From Desulfuromonas soudanensis (GTDB lineage: Bacteria; Desulfobacterota; Desulfuromonadia; Desulfuromonadales; WTL): DNA of 64,000 nt. Below are positions 50,859-60,337 of this stretch, in pieces (the stretch's first letter is position 1; the number at the start of each line of letters is the position of its first letter). A program made the translations under genes and the position numbers. Location: NCBI RefSeq assembly GCF_001278055.1, contig NZ_CP010802.1:496001-560000 (forward strand), written 5' to 3'. Below the pieces are notes generated by a model, which was not told the origin of the DNA, searched no databases, and worked only from the letters and a program-made list of their open reading frames with translations.

Positions 50859-51363
50859 GGTTTCCCTCCAGGGCGTAGAGATCGATGAGGAGGTCGGCCC
50901 GGACGGCCTTCTCCCCCGGTTTCATCTCGAGGCTGGAGATTCTGGCGAGGCTGTCGATCCCCTGCACCAGACGGAGATACTCGGCGATATCCTTGAACCG
51001 GCCGCTCAGGGAAACCTGCAGCCGGCTGGTCTCCAGACCCTCTCCCCGGTCCCGGGACCGTCCTTGCCGGCCGCCGCTCTGCCGGTTCTCCGCCCGGACG
51101 ATCCCGGTGATGACCTCGTGGTCGGCGATCCCGGCTCTGCGGGCCGAAGCGTAGAGTTGCTCGGTGAAGGAGGCGACATTGATCCCGCCGGAGAAGGTCC
51201 GGGCCAGATCGCCAGTTTCGAGGGCGGCCCGCTGCAGGAGGACCTTTTCCTCCCGAATGCCGGAGAGCTCCTGCTGCAGATCTTCCAGCCGCCCCTGGCG
51301 GTTCACATAGAGGACGCCCGTGGCCAGCAGTCCGAGGATAAAAAAGAGGGTGATCCGTTTCAT
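50848..51363 (-). CDS. PilO/MshJ/GspM-like inner-membrane protein
   Basis: A 171-residue protein with one N-terminal membrane helix (residues 4-20), a coiled coil (QGRLEDLQQELSGIREEKVLLQ) and a C-terminal ferredoxin-like domain (LQVSLSGRFKDIAEYLRLVQGIDSLARISSLEMK), the PilO plan. It is part of the inner-membrane alignment complex linking cytoplasmic PilM to the secretin. The start overlaps the stop of the pilMN-like gene by 4 bases. Confidence 0.8.
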   Translation of the reverse strand: MKRITLFFILGLLATGVLYVNRQGRLEDLQQELSGIREEKVLLQRAALETGDLARTFSGGINVASFTEQLYASARRAGIADHEVITGIVRAENRQSGGRQGRSRDRGEGLETSRLQVSLSGRFKDIAEYLRLVQGIDSLARISSLEMKPGEKAVRADLLIDLYALEGNHAL

Positions 51364-52793
51364 CTGGTTGACTCTCCCGATGGGGTCACCTGGCAGGCGA
51401 CCTTGATTTTGATCAGTTTCTTCTCGCCGAGGTTCTCCATGGCGAGGGTCGGTTCCTGGTAGCGGTGCAGGGTCGCCGAGGTGTCCAGAACCTCCATGAA
51501 GGCGGTGAAGACCCGCTCCTTGCCGTCCCCTGTGTTGTAGGGGGTGACGGCAAGGAGCTCGAGGACCCCTTCGGCCTCCCCCTGCCTGAAGCTGAGGGCG
51601 TCGAGGAGGATCTTATCGGGGAGGCGGTCGGCGAGCTCGCCGAGGATGGTGTAGAAGGGTATCCGTTTCTCCTGCACCCCCTTAAGGAAGAGGAGGTCGT
51701 CCTTGAGGGCGCGGGAGGCGGTTGCCGCACTCTTCAGCTGGTCGAGCTCGACCTTTTCGCTGCGCACCATCTTCTCCAGGTCGGCGATGCGGGACTGAAA
51801 ACCGAGCCCCACGGCGAGGAAGAGGAGGGCCAGGAGGGCGCCTCCGGCCAGGGCGAGGGTTCTCGGCTTGAGCCGCAGCGGCCGGAGAATCTCCCCGGGG
51901 ATGAAGTTGAGTGGTGCGCCGCGCCCCTGGGTGCGAGCCAGCCCTGCCAGGGCGGCGTAGGGGTGGCTCCCCTCCGGTTGCCCGGAAAGGAGGTCCGAGA
52001 GGACGACCTCGACGTCCATGGCGTCCTTGAGCGAACCGGCCAGACCTTCGATGCCGCCGTCGAGGCCGCAGAGCCAGACCTTTTCCACGGGGTAGTGGGG
52101 GTGGGCCGGTATGTACTGGGAATAGATGCCGTGGATGATGTTGAGAATGGCAAAAAGCTTGCGCCGCAGCCGCCGGTTGCCGTCGACCTCCTCCTCGCCT
52201 CCTTCCTCGTTTATCTCGGGGATTGCGACGGTTTCGTAGTGGAGGATCTCCGTCGGGGATAAAAAGAGGGCGCTGATCGAATCGGAGTCGATGTCGAAGA
52301 CGGCGTGGGCCTGGAGGATCTCGTCGCGGATCCCCGAGAAGGCCGCCAAGTCCCCCTGCAGGCCGGTGGTGATCGATTTCAGCGGGATCTTGGCGTCGGC
52401 AAAGAGCCGGAGGTAGCGCAGGACCGTCACCCGGGAAACGTGTTCGGCGAGGTAGACCTCTTTGTCCTGGTGGGGAGCCATAGGGGTGAGGCGGAAGTTC
52501 GGATCTTTGAGTCCGGTGGCCGAAGCGATTCCGCGCTGGACGATCTTTGCCGCGTCCTCCAGGGGCATCGCCTGGAGCTTGTAGAGACTGATATTCACCT
52601 CGTCGCCGGGGACGATGAGGTGGGCGTGGTCGGGGTTCTGCCCGGCCAGGGCGGCGACTTCGGCGAGGAGTTCCTTGAGGTCTCCGGCGCTCTCCAGGGT
52701 GCGGGAGAAGGTCCGGGCACAGAGGATCTGCTCCCCCTTGGACACCAGGGTTCGGATGCACCTGCCTCTGAGATCGATAAATAGATTCGTCAT
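51360..52793 (-). CDS. PilM-PilN fusion (GspL-like) protein
   Basis: A 477-residue protein. Residues 1-290 resemble the actin-like PilM/GspL cytoplasmic domain (LFIDLRGRCIRTLV, AHAVFDIDSDSISALFLS, VEKVWLCGLDGGIEGLAGSL). A membrane helix lies at about 315-333, then a coiled coil and a PilN/GspL periplasmic domain (ILGELADRLPDKILLDALSFRQGE). PilM and PilN are separate in classical type IV pili but fused in GspL; the fusion places this cluster nearer type II secretion. It sits between the pseudopilin and the pilO-like gene. Confidence 0.83.
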   Translation of the reverse strand: MTNLFIDLRGRCIRTLVSKGEQILCARTFSRTLESAGDLKELLAEVAALAGQNPDHAHLIVPGDEVNISLYKLQAMPLEDAAKIVQRGIASATGLKDPNFRLTPMAPHQDKEVYLAEHVSRVTVLRYLRLFADAKIPLKSITTGLQGDLAAFSGIRDEILQAHAVFDIDSDSISALFLSPTEILHYETVAIPEINEEGGEEEVDGNRRLRRKLFAILNIIHGIYSQYIPAHPHYPVEKVWLCGLDGGIEGLAGSLKDAMDVEVVLSDLLSGQPEGSHPYAALAGLARTQGRGAPLNFIPGEILRPLRLKPRTLALAGGALLALLFLAVGLGFQSRIADLEKMVRSEKVELDQLKSAATASRALKDDLLFLKGVQEKRIPFYTILGELADRLPDKILLDALSFRQGEAEGVLELLAVTPYNTGDGKERVFTAFMEVLDTSATLHRYQEPTLAMENLGEKKLIKIKVACQVTPSGESTR

Positions 52794-52798
52794 GGGTC

Positions 52799-53674
52799 CT
52801 ATGGCTCAGGAATGGGGTAATAGAGCGTCGGCGGATTGACGGAGATTTTGCTCAGGCCGTCGCTGACGAAGATCGCCATGTCGTTGGTTTCTGCCGCCAG
52901 GGTCGTGCAGGCGGCGTCGGAAAAAAGGCGGCTGCGCAGCACCACTCGTCCCACGGGGAGTTCGATGCCGAAGTTTTTTTCGAAGGACTGGCCGACGTTT
53001 TTCGGAACGCCGGGCTGCACCGGGCCGACGGCGAGGGGGATGCACCCGGTGACCGTTGTTGCCGTCCCAGCTCCGTCGTGGTAGCTGGCGAGAATATCGG
53101 CCCCGTAGCTGGGCGTCACTTCGCTGGTGGCGGCGGTAAAGGTGTAGCTCAGGTTCCCCTGCACCGTCGCCGTCGGCCAGACTTCCGCCTCGAGGACCTG
53201 CAGCGAGAGGTCGCTGTTCTCGTCGATGTCGTCGCCGGTGCCGAAGGTGCGGTCGGGCCCGGCGCTACGCAAGGTGGCGGTAACGCTCATCCCCGAGACG
53301 GCCAGGGTCGGATTGTGCCGGGCGTAGGCGATGCCGTTTCCCCAGGCGTCGCTTTTGTAGGTGTCCGGGTCGAAGCCGCCGAGGTAGGGGCCGTTCCAGT
53401 TGACCCAGCCCGCCGGCGCGGTGAGAAGATCGTCGATGCCGGCCGGGAGGACGCCGTTGTCGCCGACGAAGCCGTAGTGGGTGCGGATCCCCTGCTGGAC
53501 GAGGGTCCGGTCGCCGACCATGGCCTTTTTCAGCTCGAGCATCCGTCCCCGCGTCACGGCGATCTCGTTGCTTTCCCAGGTCTTGTACAACATGGGCACC
53601 AGAGTCCCGGCCATGATGGAGAGGATGGCCATGGCGACGATAATTTCGATGAGTGTGAATCCCCTGTTTTTCAT
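52799..53674 (-). CDS. Type II secretion/type IV pilus pseudopilin (GspG-like)
   Basis: A 291-residue prepilin with a perfect class III signal: MKNRGFTLIEIIVAMAILS, cleavage after Gly5, Phe then Glu at mature +5. The globular part begins like GspG (KKAMVGDRTLVQQGIRTHYGFVGDNGVLPAGIDDLL ... GWVNWNGPYLGGFDPDTYKSDAWGN) and adds about 150 residues of beta-rich extension, longer than ordinary GspG (about 145). It overlaps gspF by 4 bases. Since it is the only pilin-like gene in the operon, other pilins may be encoded elsewhere. A long frame extending further upstream is a shadow of gspF. Confidence 0.9.
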   Translation of the reverse strand: MKNRGFTLIEIIVAMAILSIMAGTLVPMLYKTWESNEIAVTRGRMLELKKAMVGDRTLVQQGIRTHYGFVGDNGVLPAGIDDLLTAPAGWVNWNGPYLGGFDPDTYKSDAWGNGIAYARHNPTLAVSGMSVTATLRSAGPDRTFGTGDDIDENSDLSLQVLEAEVWPTATVQGNLSYTFTAATSEVTPSYGADILASYHDGAGTATTVTGCIPLAVGPVQPGVPKNVGQSFEKNFGIELPVGRVVLRSRLFSDAACTTLAAETNDMAIFVSDGLSKISVNPPTLYYPIPEP

Positions 53675-54879
53675 CGCACTCTGATGCTCCCGACGATCCC
53701 GTAGATGGGAAGGAAAATGGAAAGGAGGACGACCAGCATCATGGCTCCGAGAAGGACGACGATCATCGGCTCCATGGCGGCAAAGAGGCGCTTGACCGTC
53801 TCCCTGACCTCCTTGTCGAAAATGTCGCTGGCCCGGGAAAGGGCGCTGTCGAGGTTGCCGGTCTTCTCCCCCAGAGAGACCATGCTGATCACCAGGCCGG
53901 GTACCGCACGGGTATCGATGAGGGCCTGGGAAATCGAGCCGCCGCCGAGAATCGCCTCGGTGACCCTGGCCAGCCGCGCCTGGAGTTCCCTGTTGTTGAC
54001 GACCGCGGCGGCGGTGGAGAAGGACGCCTGGATGTCGAGTCCCGAGGCCTGCAGGGTGGCCAGCGTCTTGAAGTAGCGCGAAAGATTGATCTTTTTCGCC
54101 AGGTCGCCGATGAGGGGGAGGCGGAGGAAGATACGGTCGACCCCGAGGCGGATCGGCGGAATTTTCACCAGCATCCGGTAGGCAAAGGCGCCGACGATGA
54201 GCAGGACCAGAATCAGGAGAAAGTAGTTCTGGGCAAAATTCGAGATTCCCATGACGATACGGGTCGGCAGCGGCAGGTCGGTCTTGAGGCCGGAGAGGAC
54301 CTTCAACAGGGCCGGGAAGACGAAGACGAAGAGGATCGTGGCGAGAACCCCCATGAAGGAGAGGACCACCGAGGGGTAGACGAGGAGGGAGCGGGTCGAT
54401 TTCTTGAACTCGACCTGCCACTCCAGATAGCTCATCAGGTACTCCAGGCTGTGCTCGAGGGTGCCGGAGATCTCCCCGGCGCGGATCATCTGCAGGTAAT
54501 AGTAGGGGAAGATGTCGGCGCGCTCGGCCATGGCCTCGGAGAGGGGCATCCCCGACTCCACCGCGCTGCTCAGGGAACGGAAGGCCGGGATCAGTTTTTT
54601 CTTCCCTCCGCCGGAGATGACGTCCTGCAGTCCGGACACCAGGGAAATTCCCGAGATGACCACCAGGCGCAGCAGGTAGGTGAGGTCGAGGAGGTCGGAC
54701 TCCGTATAACGCCCCTGGCCGAGACGGGCGAGGTTGAAAGACCAGCATTTTTCGGCGTCGATGAGGGTGAGCCCCTGCATCCCCAGGGCTTTTTCCAGGG
54801 CGGATTCGCTCTGCGCCGCCAGTTTGCCGATCTGAACGGTGGAGCTCAGGTCGATGGCCCGGTAGGAATAGAGTGCCAT
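53671..54879 (-). CDS. Type II secretion/type IV pilus inner-membrane platform protein (GspF/PilC)
   Basis: A 402-residue platform protein with two GspF domains (about residues 65-190 and 275-395), each with helices and the conserved pattern (RSLSSAVESGMPLSEAM; FKTLATLQASGLDI ... VPGLVISMVSLGEKTGNLDSAL). Three membrane helices are predicted. It anchors the assembly ATPase to the membrane. It begins inside the stop of the ATPase gene (TGATG), so translation is coupled. Confidence 0.93.
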   Translation of the reverse strand: MALYSYRAIDLSSTVQIGKLAAQSESALEKALGMQGLTLIDAEKCWSFNLARLGQGRYTESDLLDLTYLLRLVVISGISLVSGLQDVISGGGKKKLIPAFRSLSSAVESGMPLSEAMAERADIFPYYYLQMIRAGEISGTLEHSLEYLMSYLEWQVEFKKSTRSLLVYPSVVLSFMGVLATILFVFVFPALLKVLSGLKTDLPLPTRIVMGISNFAQNYFLLILVLLIVGAFAYRMLVKIPPIRLGVDRIFLRLPLIGDLAKKINLSRYFKTLATLQASGLDIQASFSTAAAVVNNRELQARLARVTEAILGGGSISQALIDTRAVPGLVISMVSLGEKTGNLDSALSRASDIFDKEVRETVKRLFAAMEPMIVVLLGAMMLVVLLSIFLPIYGIVGSIRVR

Positions 54880-56348
54880 CAGAACACCGACCTGGAGACG
54901 CTGCGCACCTCTTCGAGGGTGGTCAGGCCGAGATGAACCTTCTTCAGGCCGACCTCGTTCATGCCGCGGAAGCCGTTCTTCATCGCTTCGCGCTTGATGT
55001 CGTCGATACTGGCCCGGACGTTGATCATCTCCCGGATCTGCTGGTTGACCTTGAGGATCTCATAGATCACCGTCCGCCCCTTGAAGCCGGCGTTATCGCA
55101 GGCGCGGCACCCCTGGGGGCGATAGAGGGTCTGGAGGGCCGGATCGGCATCGGCGGCGCGGTAGGCCGGATCGTCATTCGGGAGGGCTTCCTTGCACTGG
55201 GGGCAGAGGAGCCGGACCAGTCGCTGGGCGACGATGGTGTCGAGGGTCGAGGAGACGAGGAAGGGGTCGATCCCCATGTCGACCATCCGGGCGATGCTCG
55301 AGGCGGCATCGTTGGTGTGCAGGGTGCTGAAGACCAGATGCCCGGTGAGAGCGGCGCGCACCGCTAGTTCCGAGGTTTCGCCGTCGCGCATCTCGCCGAC
55401 GAGGATGATGTCGGGGTCCTGGCGGAGGATGGAGCGCAGTCCGGCGGCGAAGGTGAGTCCGGCCTTGATATTGATCTGGGCCTGCCGCGCCAGGGGGAGC
55501 TGGTACTCGACGGGGTCCTCGATGGTGAAGATGTTTTTGTTGACGCTGTTGATCATCGACAAAAAGGAATAGAGGGTCGTGGTCTTCCCCGAGCCGGTCG
55601 GGCCGGTGACCAGGATCATCCCGTAGGGGAGGCTCAGGGAGTCGGTGATTCTCTCGATGTCCTCTTCGAGAAAGCCGAGGGACTCGACTCCGACCAGGAC
55701 CTGGGTCTTGTCGAGGATCCTCACGACGATGTTCTCGCCGCCGAGGACGGGAAAGGAGGAGATGCGCAGGTCGAGGCCGTGGTTCTTGTAGAGGAATTCG
55801 GCGCTGCCGTCCTGGGGGATGCGGGTTTCGGCGATGTTCATGTGGCCGAGAACCTTGAAACGCGAGACGATGGGGTTGAGGAGCTTGCCGGGGAGGAACA
55901 TCCCGTGGTGCAGGACGCCGTCGACGCGGTAACGCACCCGGACCCCCTTCATGTCGGGGTTGATGTGGACATCGGTGGCGCCGCGGCGGATGCCGTTGAT
56001 GAGGATCTTCTCCACCAGATTGACCAGGGGGGAGTGGGGGGAGTCGAGTTCGGTCTTGTGGAGGTCGCTGCTCCGCTGAAAGAGGATATTGCTCTGCTGG
56101 ACAAGGAAGTCGATCTCGTCGGGAAGGTCCTGGGAGGGCCCCTCCTGCCCCGGAACGTTCTTGCTCACCTGCTGGGTGGCGGAGAGGACCTTGAACAGGT
56201 CCTTCTGGCTGATGAAGCCGAGGCCGAAGAGGACCGAACCGAGGAGTTCGCCGGTCTTCTTCTGCTCCTGCAGGGCGATCTGCAGCTGCTCGTCGGTGAT
56301 GAAGCCTTCTTCGAGGAGGATGTCGCCTATGCGTTTGCGAGGGGGCAT
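54879..56348 (-). CDS. Type II secretion/type IV pilus assembly ATPase (GspE/PilB) with MshEN domain
   Basis: A 489-residue assembly ATPase, first gene of the operon. The start at 56348 (MPPRKRIGDILLEEGFI) is chosen because the MshEN domain begins there; the open frame further upstream is non-coding. Residues 6-60 are an MshEN domain (RIGDILLEEGFITDEQLQIALQEQ ... LFGLGFISQKDL), the module that binds c-di-GMP in MshE. The ATPase core has Walker A GPTGSGKTTT, the Asp box, Walker B and a four-Cys zinc finger (CPQC ... CRAC). It drives pseudopilus assembly, probably under c-di-GMP control. Confidence 0.93.
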   Translation of the reverse strand: MPPRKRIGDILLEEGFITDEQLQIALQEQKKTGELLGSVLFGLGFISQKDLFKVLSATQQVSKNVPGQEGPSQDLPDEIDFLVQQSNILFQRSSDLHKTELDSPHSPLVNLVEKILINGIRRGATDVHINPDMKGVRVRYRVDGVLHHGMFLPGKLLNPIVSRFKVLGHMNIAETRIPQDGSAEFLYKNHGLDLRISSFPVLGGENIVVRILDKTQVLVGVESLGFLEEDIERITDSLSLPYGMILVTGPTGSGKTTTLYSFLSMINSVNKNIFTIEDPVEYQLPLARQAQINIKAGLTFAAGLRSILRQDPDIILVGEMRDGETSELAVRAALTGHLVFSTLHTNDAASSIARMVDMGIDPFLVSSTLDTIVAQRLVRLLCPQCKEALPNDDPAYRAADADPALQTLYRPQGCRACDNAGFKGRTVIYEILKVNQQIREMINVRASIDDIKREAMKNGFRGMNEVGLKKVHLGLTTLEEVRSVSRSVF

Positions 56349-56714
56349 GTGTCGTCCCAGTCCGGTTCCCGGTCCGCGCCCGAGGGGGCGCAATCCCGTA
56401 AAGTGTTTTGTCCTGCCGAAAAACCCTGTGGCTTGAAGTGTTTTTCTTTCTTTGGCCACGCGGTGCGGCGCTGAAACAGAATCACTGCAAGCATCGAACC
56501 AAGGGCGCAACCTGGGGAACAGCCGCGAGGTTATCGGGGATACAGGGGAAAAAGGGAGCGGGGGAGAAAAAAATGGGAGCGGGGGGATGTCATCAATTTG
56601 ACAGGGGTAGGTGTTTGCGATTTTTCCGACGGGGGGCGCCGATGGCACAAGGCCGCCTCCGGGCATGAACCGGGGCGGCCTCGTTTCTGGAACGGAGTGG
56701 TCGGTGGTGCGCTG
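56349..56714. other. Leader and gap upstream of gspE
   Basis: About 365 bases. It holds the gspE leader, a candidate sigma-54 promoter at 56486-56502 and, next to the entericidin-like gene, a GC-rich hairpin AAGGCCGCCTCCGG...CCGGGGCGGCC (56649-56686). Nothing else was recognised. Confidence 0.5.
56486..56502 (-). promoter_or_regulatory. Weak sigma-54 promoter candidate for the gspE operon
   Basis: On the minus strand TTGGTTCGATGCTTGCA keeps GG-N10-GC and TTGCA but has TT for CA in the -24 box. Predicted start near 56475, leader about 127 bases. Confidence 0.35.
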
Positions 56715-56849
56715 CTACTGGCTTTTTTCGGCCGTTTTTTCCACCCACTTCCCGGCTTTCTGGACATCCTTGCCGAGGCCTTTGAAGGTTTGACAGCCGG
56801 TCAAAAAGAAAAAGCACAGAATGATCACCAGGGCGATTGAGCGATACAT
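56715..56849 (-). CDS. Entericidin A/B-like mini-lipoprotein
   Basis: A 44-residue frame with a perfect GCAGGAGG ribosome site 6 bases before ATG. It encodes a lipoprotein signal (MYRSIALVIILCFFFLTGC, lipobox LTGC, Cys 19) and a short amphipathic mature peptide (QTFKGLGKDVQKAGKWVEKT) that matches the entericidin family (N-T-x-x-G-x-G-x-D-x-x-x-x-G pattern). Entericidins are small outer-membrane lipoproteins linked to stress and autolysis in E. coli. Usual length is 40-50 residues, so it is complete. It lies 16 bases upstream of the gap after lspA, on the same strand. Confidence 0.85.
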   Translation of the reverse strand: MYRSIALVIILCFFFLTGCQTFKGLGKDVQKAGKWVEKTAEKSQ

Positions 56850-56865
56850 GGGAAACCTCCTGCAG

Positions 56866-57381
56866 TTATTTGGACTCTTTTTGTTCATTTTTTGACTTGC
56901 GTTCTTCCTGCCACATGTCGAGGAGCATCAGGGCGACGCCGACGGTGATGGCCGAGTCGGCGACGTTGAAGGCCGGCCAGTGATGCCGGTACCAGTGGAC
57001 GTCGAGAAAGTCGATGACCTCGCCGAGGCGGATGCGGTCGATGAGGTTGCCGACGGCGCCGGAGAAGACCAGGGCGAGGGCGAAGTGCAGGAGGCGCTGG
57101 TCGGCGCGGGTGCGGCTCAGGTACCAGAGGATGCCGAGGGCGGCGACCAGGGCCACGGTGATGAAAAAGGGGATGCGCAGCGGGCTGTCCGAGAGGATGC
57201 CGAAGGCCGCCCCCTTGTTGCGCACGTAGGTGATGTGGAAAAAGTTCTCCACGACCTGCACCGATTCATGGAGGAGGAAACGGCTGTCGATGTAGAGCTT
57301 GGTCGCCTGATCGACGACCAGGATCACGGCACTTACGAGGCCTAAAAGTTTGTAGCGCGACACGGCAGCTCCAGGATTCAT
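56866..57381 (-). CDS. lspA: Lipoprotein signal peptidase (signal peptidase II)
   Basis: A 171-residue inner-membrane aspartic protease that cleaves prolipoprotein signal peptides. The ATG at 57381 begins directly after the ileS stop (12 bases); the much longer open frame upstream is a shadow of ileS. The conserved blocks are present: DQATKL near residue 25, VRNKGAAFG, GNLIDRIRLGEVIDFLD (catalytic Asp) and FNVADSAI (second Asp). Four membrane helices. The ileS-lspA pairing is classic. Many lipoproteins in this window would be its substrates. Confidence 0.96.
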   Translation of the reverse strand: MNPGAAVSRYKLLGLVSAVILVVDQATKLYIDSRFLLHESVQVVENFFHITYVRNKGAAFGILSDSPLRIPFFITVALVAALGILWYLSRTRADQRLLHFALALVFSGAVGNLIDRIRLGEVIDFLDVHWYRHHWPAFNVADSAITVGVALMLLDMWQEERKSKNEQKESK

Positions 57382-57392
57382 GGGGGACGGCC

Positions 57393-60170
57393 TCAGGTCA
57401 GGGCCGGACGGCAGCGATGACAGATGGTGGGGTGCTCGCTGCTCTCGCCGACGCTGGTGGCGTAGGTCCAGCAGCGCTCGCATTTTTCCCCTTGAGCCTT
57501 TTCGATCCGGATCTTTAAGCCCGGGACCTCTTCGCCGGCGACGCTCTCGCCGAGGTTCTCGGAGAGTTCCACCTGGGAGACGATGAAGAGGGTGGCGAGC
57601 TCGTCGCGGTATTTCTCCAGCAGCTGGCGCCACTCGCCGGCGGGGGCCTCGACCAGGACCCGGGCGTCGAGGGAGTGGCCGATGAGCTTCTCGTTCCGGG
57701 CCAGTTCCAGGGCCTTGGAGACGTCGGAGCGCACGGCGAGAATCCTTGCGTAGCGGGCTTCGAGCTCGACGTCGAGGAGGCTCGTTTCGAAGCGGGGAAA
57801 ACGGGCGAGGTGGACGTTCTCCTCGCGTTTTCCGGGGAGGCTCTCCCAGATCTCGTCGGCGGTGAAGGAGAGGACCGGCGCCACCAGGCGGGTCAGGGCG
57901 TCGAGGATCCGGTAGATGGCGGTCTGGGCGCTGCGCCGGGCCACGCTTTTGGTCGGAGCGGTGTAGAGGCGGTCCTTGAGGACGTCGAGGTAGAAGGCGC
58001 TCATGTCGACGCTGCAGAAATTGTGCACCGCGTGGTAGAGAACGTGGAATTCGTACTCGTTGTAGGAGCGCTCGACGCGCCCGACCAGCTCCTCGAGGCG
58101 GGAGAGAGCCCAGCGGTCGATCTCGAGGAGGTCGTCGTCGGGGACGCTCTCCGTCTCCGGGTCGAAGCCGTGGAGGTTGCCGAGGATATAGCGGGCGGTG
58201 TTGCGGATGCGGCGGTAGGCATCCGACAGGCGCTGGAGGATTTCCGGGCTGATGCGGATGTCGTCGCGGTAGTCCTGGGCGGCGACCCACAGGCGCAGGA
58301 TCTCGGCGCCGAACTTCTTGATGACCTCTTCGGGGGCGACGACGTTCCCCGTGCTCTTGGACATCTTCTTGCCGGCGCCGTCGACGACGAAGCCGTGGGT
58401 GAGGACCGCCTTGTAGGGGGCGATCCCCCGGGTGCCGACGGCGGCCAGGAGGCTGGAGTGAAACCAGCCGCGGTGCTGGTCGCTCCCTTCGAGGTAGAGA
58501 TCGGCCGGGGAGGAGAGGTTGTCGCGCTGCTCGAGGACGGCGGCGTGGGAGACTCCCGAGTCGAACCAGACGTCGAGGATGTCCATCTCCTTGGTGAAGG
58601 TCTCCCCGCCGCAGGCGCCGCAGACCGTGCCGGACGGGAGGAGCTCGGCGGCCTCCTTCTCGTACCAGAGGTCGCTGCCGCTTGCGGTGAAGAGATCGGC
58701 GACGTGATGCATGATTCTGCCGTCGGCCAGGGCCTCGCCGCACTTTTCACAGTAGAAGACGGTGATCGGCACCCCCCAGGTGCGCTGGCGGCTGACGCAC
58801 CAGTCGGGGCGTTTCTCGATCATGCCGTGGATGCGTTCGCGCCCCCAGCGGGGGATCCACTCCACGTCGTTGATGTGCTCCAGCGCTTTTTTGCGCAGGT
58901 CGTTGGCGTCCATGGAGATGAACCACTGTTCGGTGGCGCGGAAGATGATCGGCTTCTTGCAGCGCCAGCAGTGGGGGTAGCTGTGGGAAACCTTCGTCTC
59001 CTTGAGGAGGGCGCCGACTTCGCGGAGTTTGTCGTTGACCGCGCCGTTGCCTTCGTCGATCTTCATGCCGCCGAAGAGTTCCACGTCCTGACGGAAACGG
59101 CCGTAGTCGTCCACCGGGTTGTAGATCTCCAGGCCGTAGCGGAGGCCGACCTGGTAGTCGTCCTGGCCGTGCCCGGGGGCGGTGTGGACGCAGCCGGTTC
59201 CCGCCTCGAGGGTGACGTGGCCGCCGAGCATGATCAGGGAATCGCGCTCGTAGAGGGGGTGGCGGCAGGTCTTCTTCTCGAAGAGTGAGGCGTCGAAGGT
59301 CGCCAGAACCCGGAAGTCGTCGATCCCCAGCGTTTTGAGGACCTGGAGGTGGAGCCCCTCGGCAAAAACCAGCACTTCGCCGCCGGTCTCGACGGCGACA
59401 TAGGGGAGGTCGGCGTTGAGGCAGATGCCGAGATTGGCCGGAATCGTCCAGGGGGTGGTGGTCCAGATGACGAAGAAGAGGGGCTTACCGGCGAGGGTCG
59501 CCAGCTCCTCAGGCAGTTCGCCGGTGAAGGGGAACTTGACGTAGATCGACGGCGAGGTGTGGTCGGCGTATTCGACTTCGGCCTCGGCCAGGGCGGTGAC
59601 GCAGGAGGAGCACCAGTGGACCGGCTTCTTCCCCTTGTAGAGGCCGCCGCGCTCGGCGAAGCGGGCCAGCTCCCGGGCGGTGGCCGCCTCGTAGGCCGGG
59701 TGCATCGTCAGGTAGGGGTGTTCCCAGTCGCCGAGGACGCCGAGGCGGCGGAATTCGGCGCTCTGGATGTCGACCCACTGCTGGGCGTAGGTACGGCACT
59801 CCTTGCGGATCTGGCTCTTGGTCATCTCCTTTTTCTTCGACCCGAGCTGTTTGTCGACCATCAGCTCGATGGGGAGGCCGTGGCAGTCCCACCCCGGGAC
59901 ATAGGGGGCGTAGAAGCCCTGCATGCGCCGGCTCTTGAGGACGATGTCCTTGAGGATCTTGTTGAGGGCGTGACCGATGTGGGTGTGGCCGTTGGCGTAG
60001 GGGGGGCCGTCGTGGAGGATGTAGGGGGGGAGTCCCTGCCCGGCGGCGCCGATCTTGCGGTCGAGCTCGAAGGCTTCCCATTTTTTGAGGGTTTCCGGCT
60101 CGCGCTGGGGCAGATTGCCGCGCATGGGGAAGTCGGTTTCTGGCAGGTTGAGGGTCTCTTTGTAATCCAT
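57393..60170 (-). CDS. ileS: Isoleucyl-tRNA synthetase
   Basis: A 925-residue class I synthetase charging tRNA-Ile. HIGH-type motif [11 protein letters not shown] near residue 60, a full CP1 editing domain ([12 protein letters not shown], AKTxx-like region), KMSKS exactly as [10 protein letters not shown] near residue 595, and a C-terminal zinc finger (CERCWTYAT ... CHRC). Length equals bacterial IleS of the standard type. It is followed by lspA 12 bases downstream, the usual order. ATG 60170. Confidence 0.98.
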   Translation of the reverse strand: MDYKETLNLPETDFPMRGNLPQREPETLKKWEAFELDRKIGAAGQGLPPYILHDGPPYANGHTHIGHALNKILKDIVLKSRRMQGFYAPYVPGWDCHGLPIELMVDKQLGSKKKEMTKSQIRKECRTYAQQWVDIQSAEFRRLGVLGDWEHPYLTMHPAYEAATARELARFAERGGLYKGKKPVHWCSSCVTALAEAEVEYADHTSPSIYVKFPFTGELPEELATLAGKPLFFVIWTTTPWTIPANLGICLNADLPYVAVETGGEVLVFAEGLHLQVLKTLGIDDFRVLATFDASLFEKKTCRHPLYERDSLIMLGGHVTLEAGTGCVHTAPGHGQDDYQVGLRYGLEIYNPVDDYGRFRQDVELFGGMKIDEGNGAVNDKLREVGALLKETKVSHSYPHCWRCKKPIIFRATEQWFISMDANDLRKKALEHINDVEWIPRWGRERIHGMIEKRPDWCVSRQRTWGVPITVFYCEKCGEALADGRIMHHVADLFTASGSDLWYEKEAAELLPSGTVCGACGGETFTKEMDILDVWFDSGVSHAAVLEQRDNLSSPADLYLEGSDQHRGWFHSSLLAAVGTRGIAPYKAVLTHGFVVDGAGKKMSKSTGNVVAPEEVIKKFGAEILRLWVAAQDYRDDIRISPEILQRLSDAYRRIRNTARYILGNLHGFDPETESVPDDDLLEIDRWALSRLEELVGRVERSYNEYEFHVLYHAVHNFCSVDMSAFYLDVLKDRLYTAPTKSVARRSAQTAIYRILDALTRLVAPVLSFTADEIWESLPGKREENVHLARFPRFETSLLDVELEARYARILAVRSDVSKALELARNEKLIGHSLDARVLVEAPAGEWRQLLEKYRDELATLFIVSQVELSENLGESVAGEEVPGLKIRIEKAQGEKCERCWTYATSVGESSEHPTICHRCRPALT

Positions 60171-60285
60171 GACGGGGTCTCCCGGAAGGTCGCAGGTGTA
60201 GAAAAAATTAAGTCTAGCAACCTAGCAAAATAGCAGGATAAGTCAAGGAAAAAGGGGGCTGGAGGAGCAGGGGGAGGGAAGGACA

Positions 60286-60337
60286 GGGGTGGTTCAAAGG
60301 CTTCCCCCCGGTGAAGGGGGGATTTGGGGGATGCTTT
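60286..60337. repeat. Partial copy of the GGGGTGGTTC / palindromic repeat
   Basis: GGGGTGGTTCAAAGG at 60287-60301 matches the start-codon repeat found at 33285 and 34717. It is followed by a CTTCCCCCC...GGGGGGAT hairpin. Degenerate. Confidence 0.5.

Noticed and set aside
53675-54748. Long N-terminal extension of the pseudopilin frame
   Set aside because: It overlaps gspF in another frame. The class III prepilin signal at 53674 fixes the real start.
57675-59288. 537-codon open frame on the plus strand
   Set aside because: Antisense to ileS; translation is Ala/Asp/Gly/Val-rich repeat-like and has no motif.
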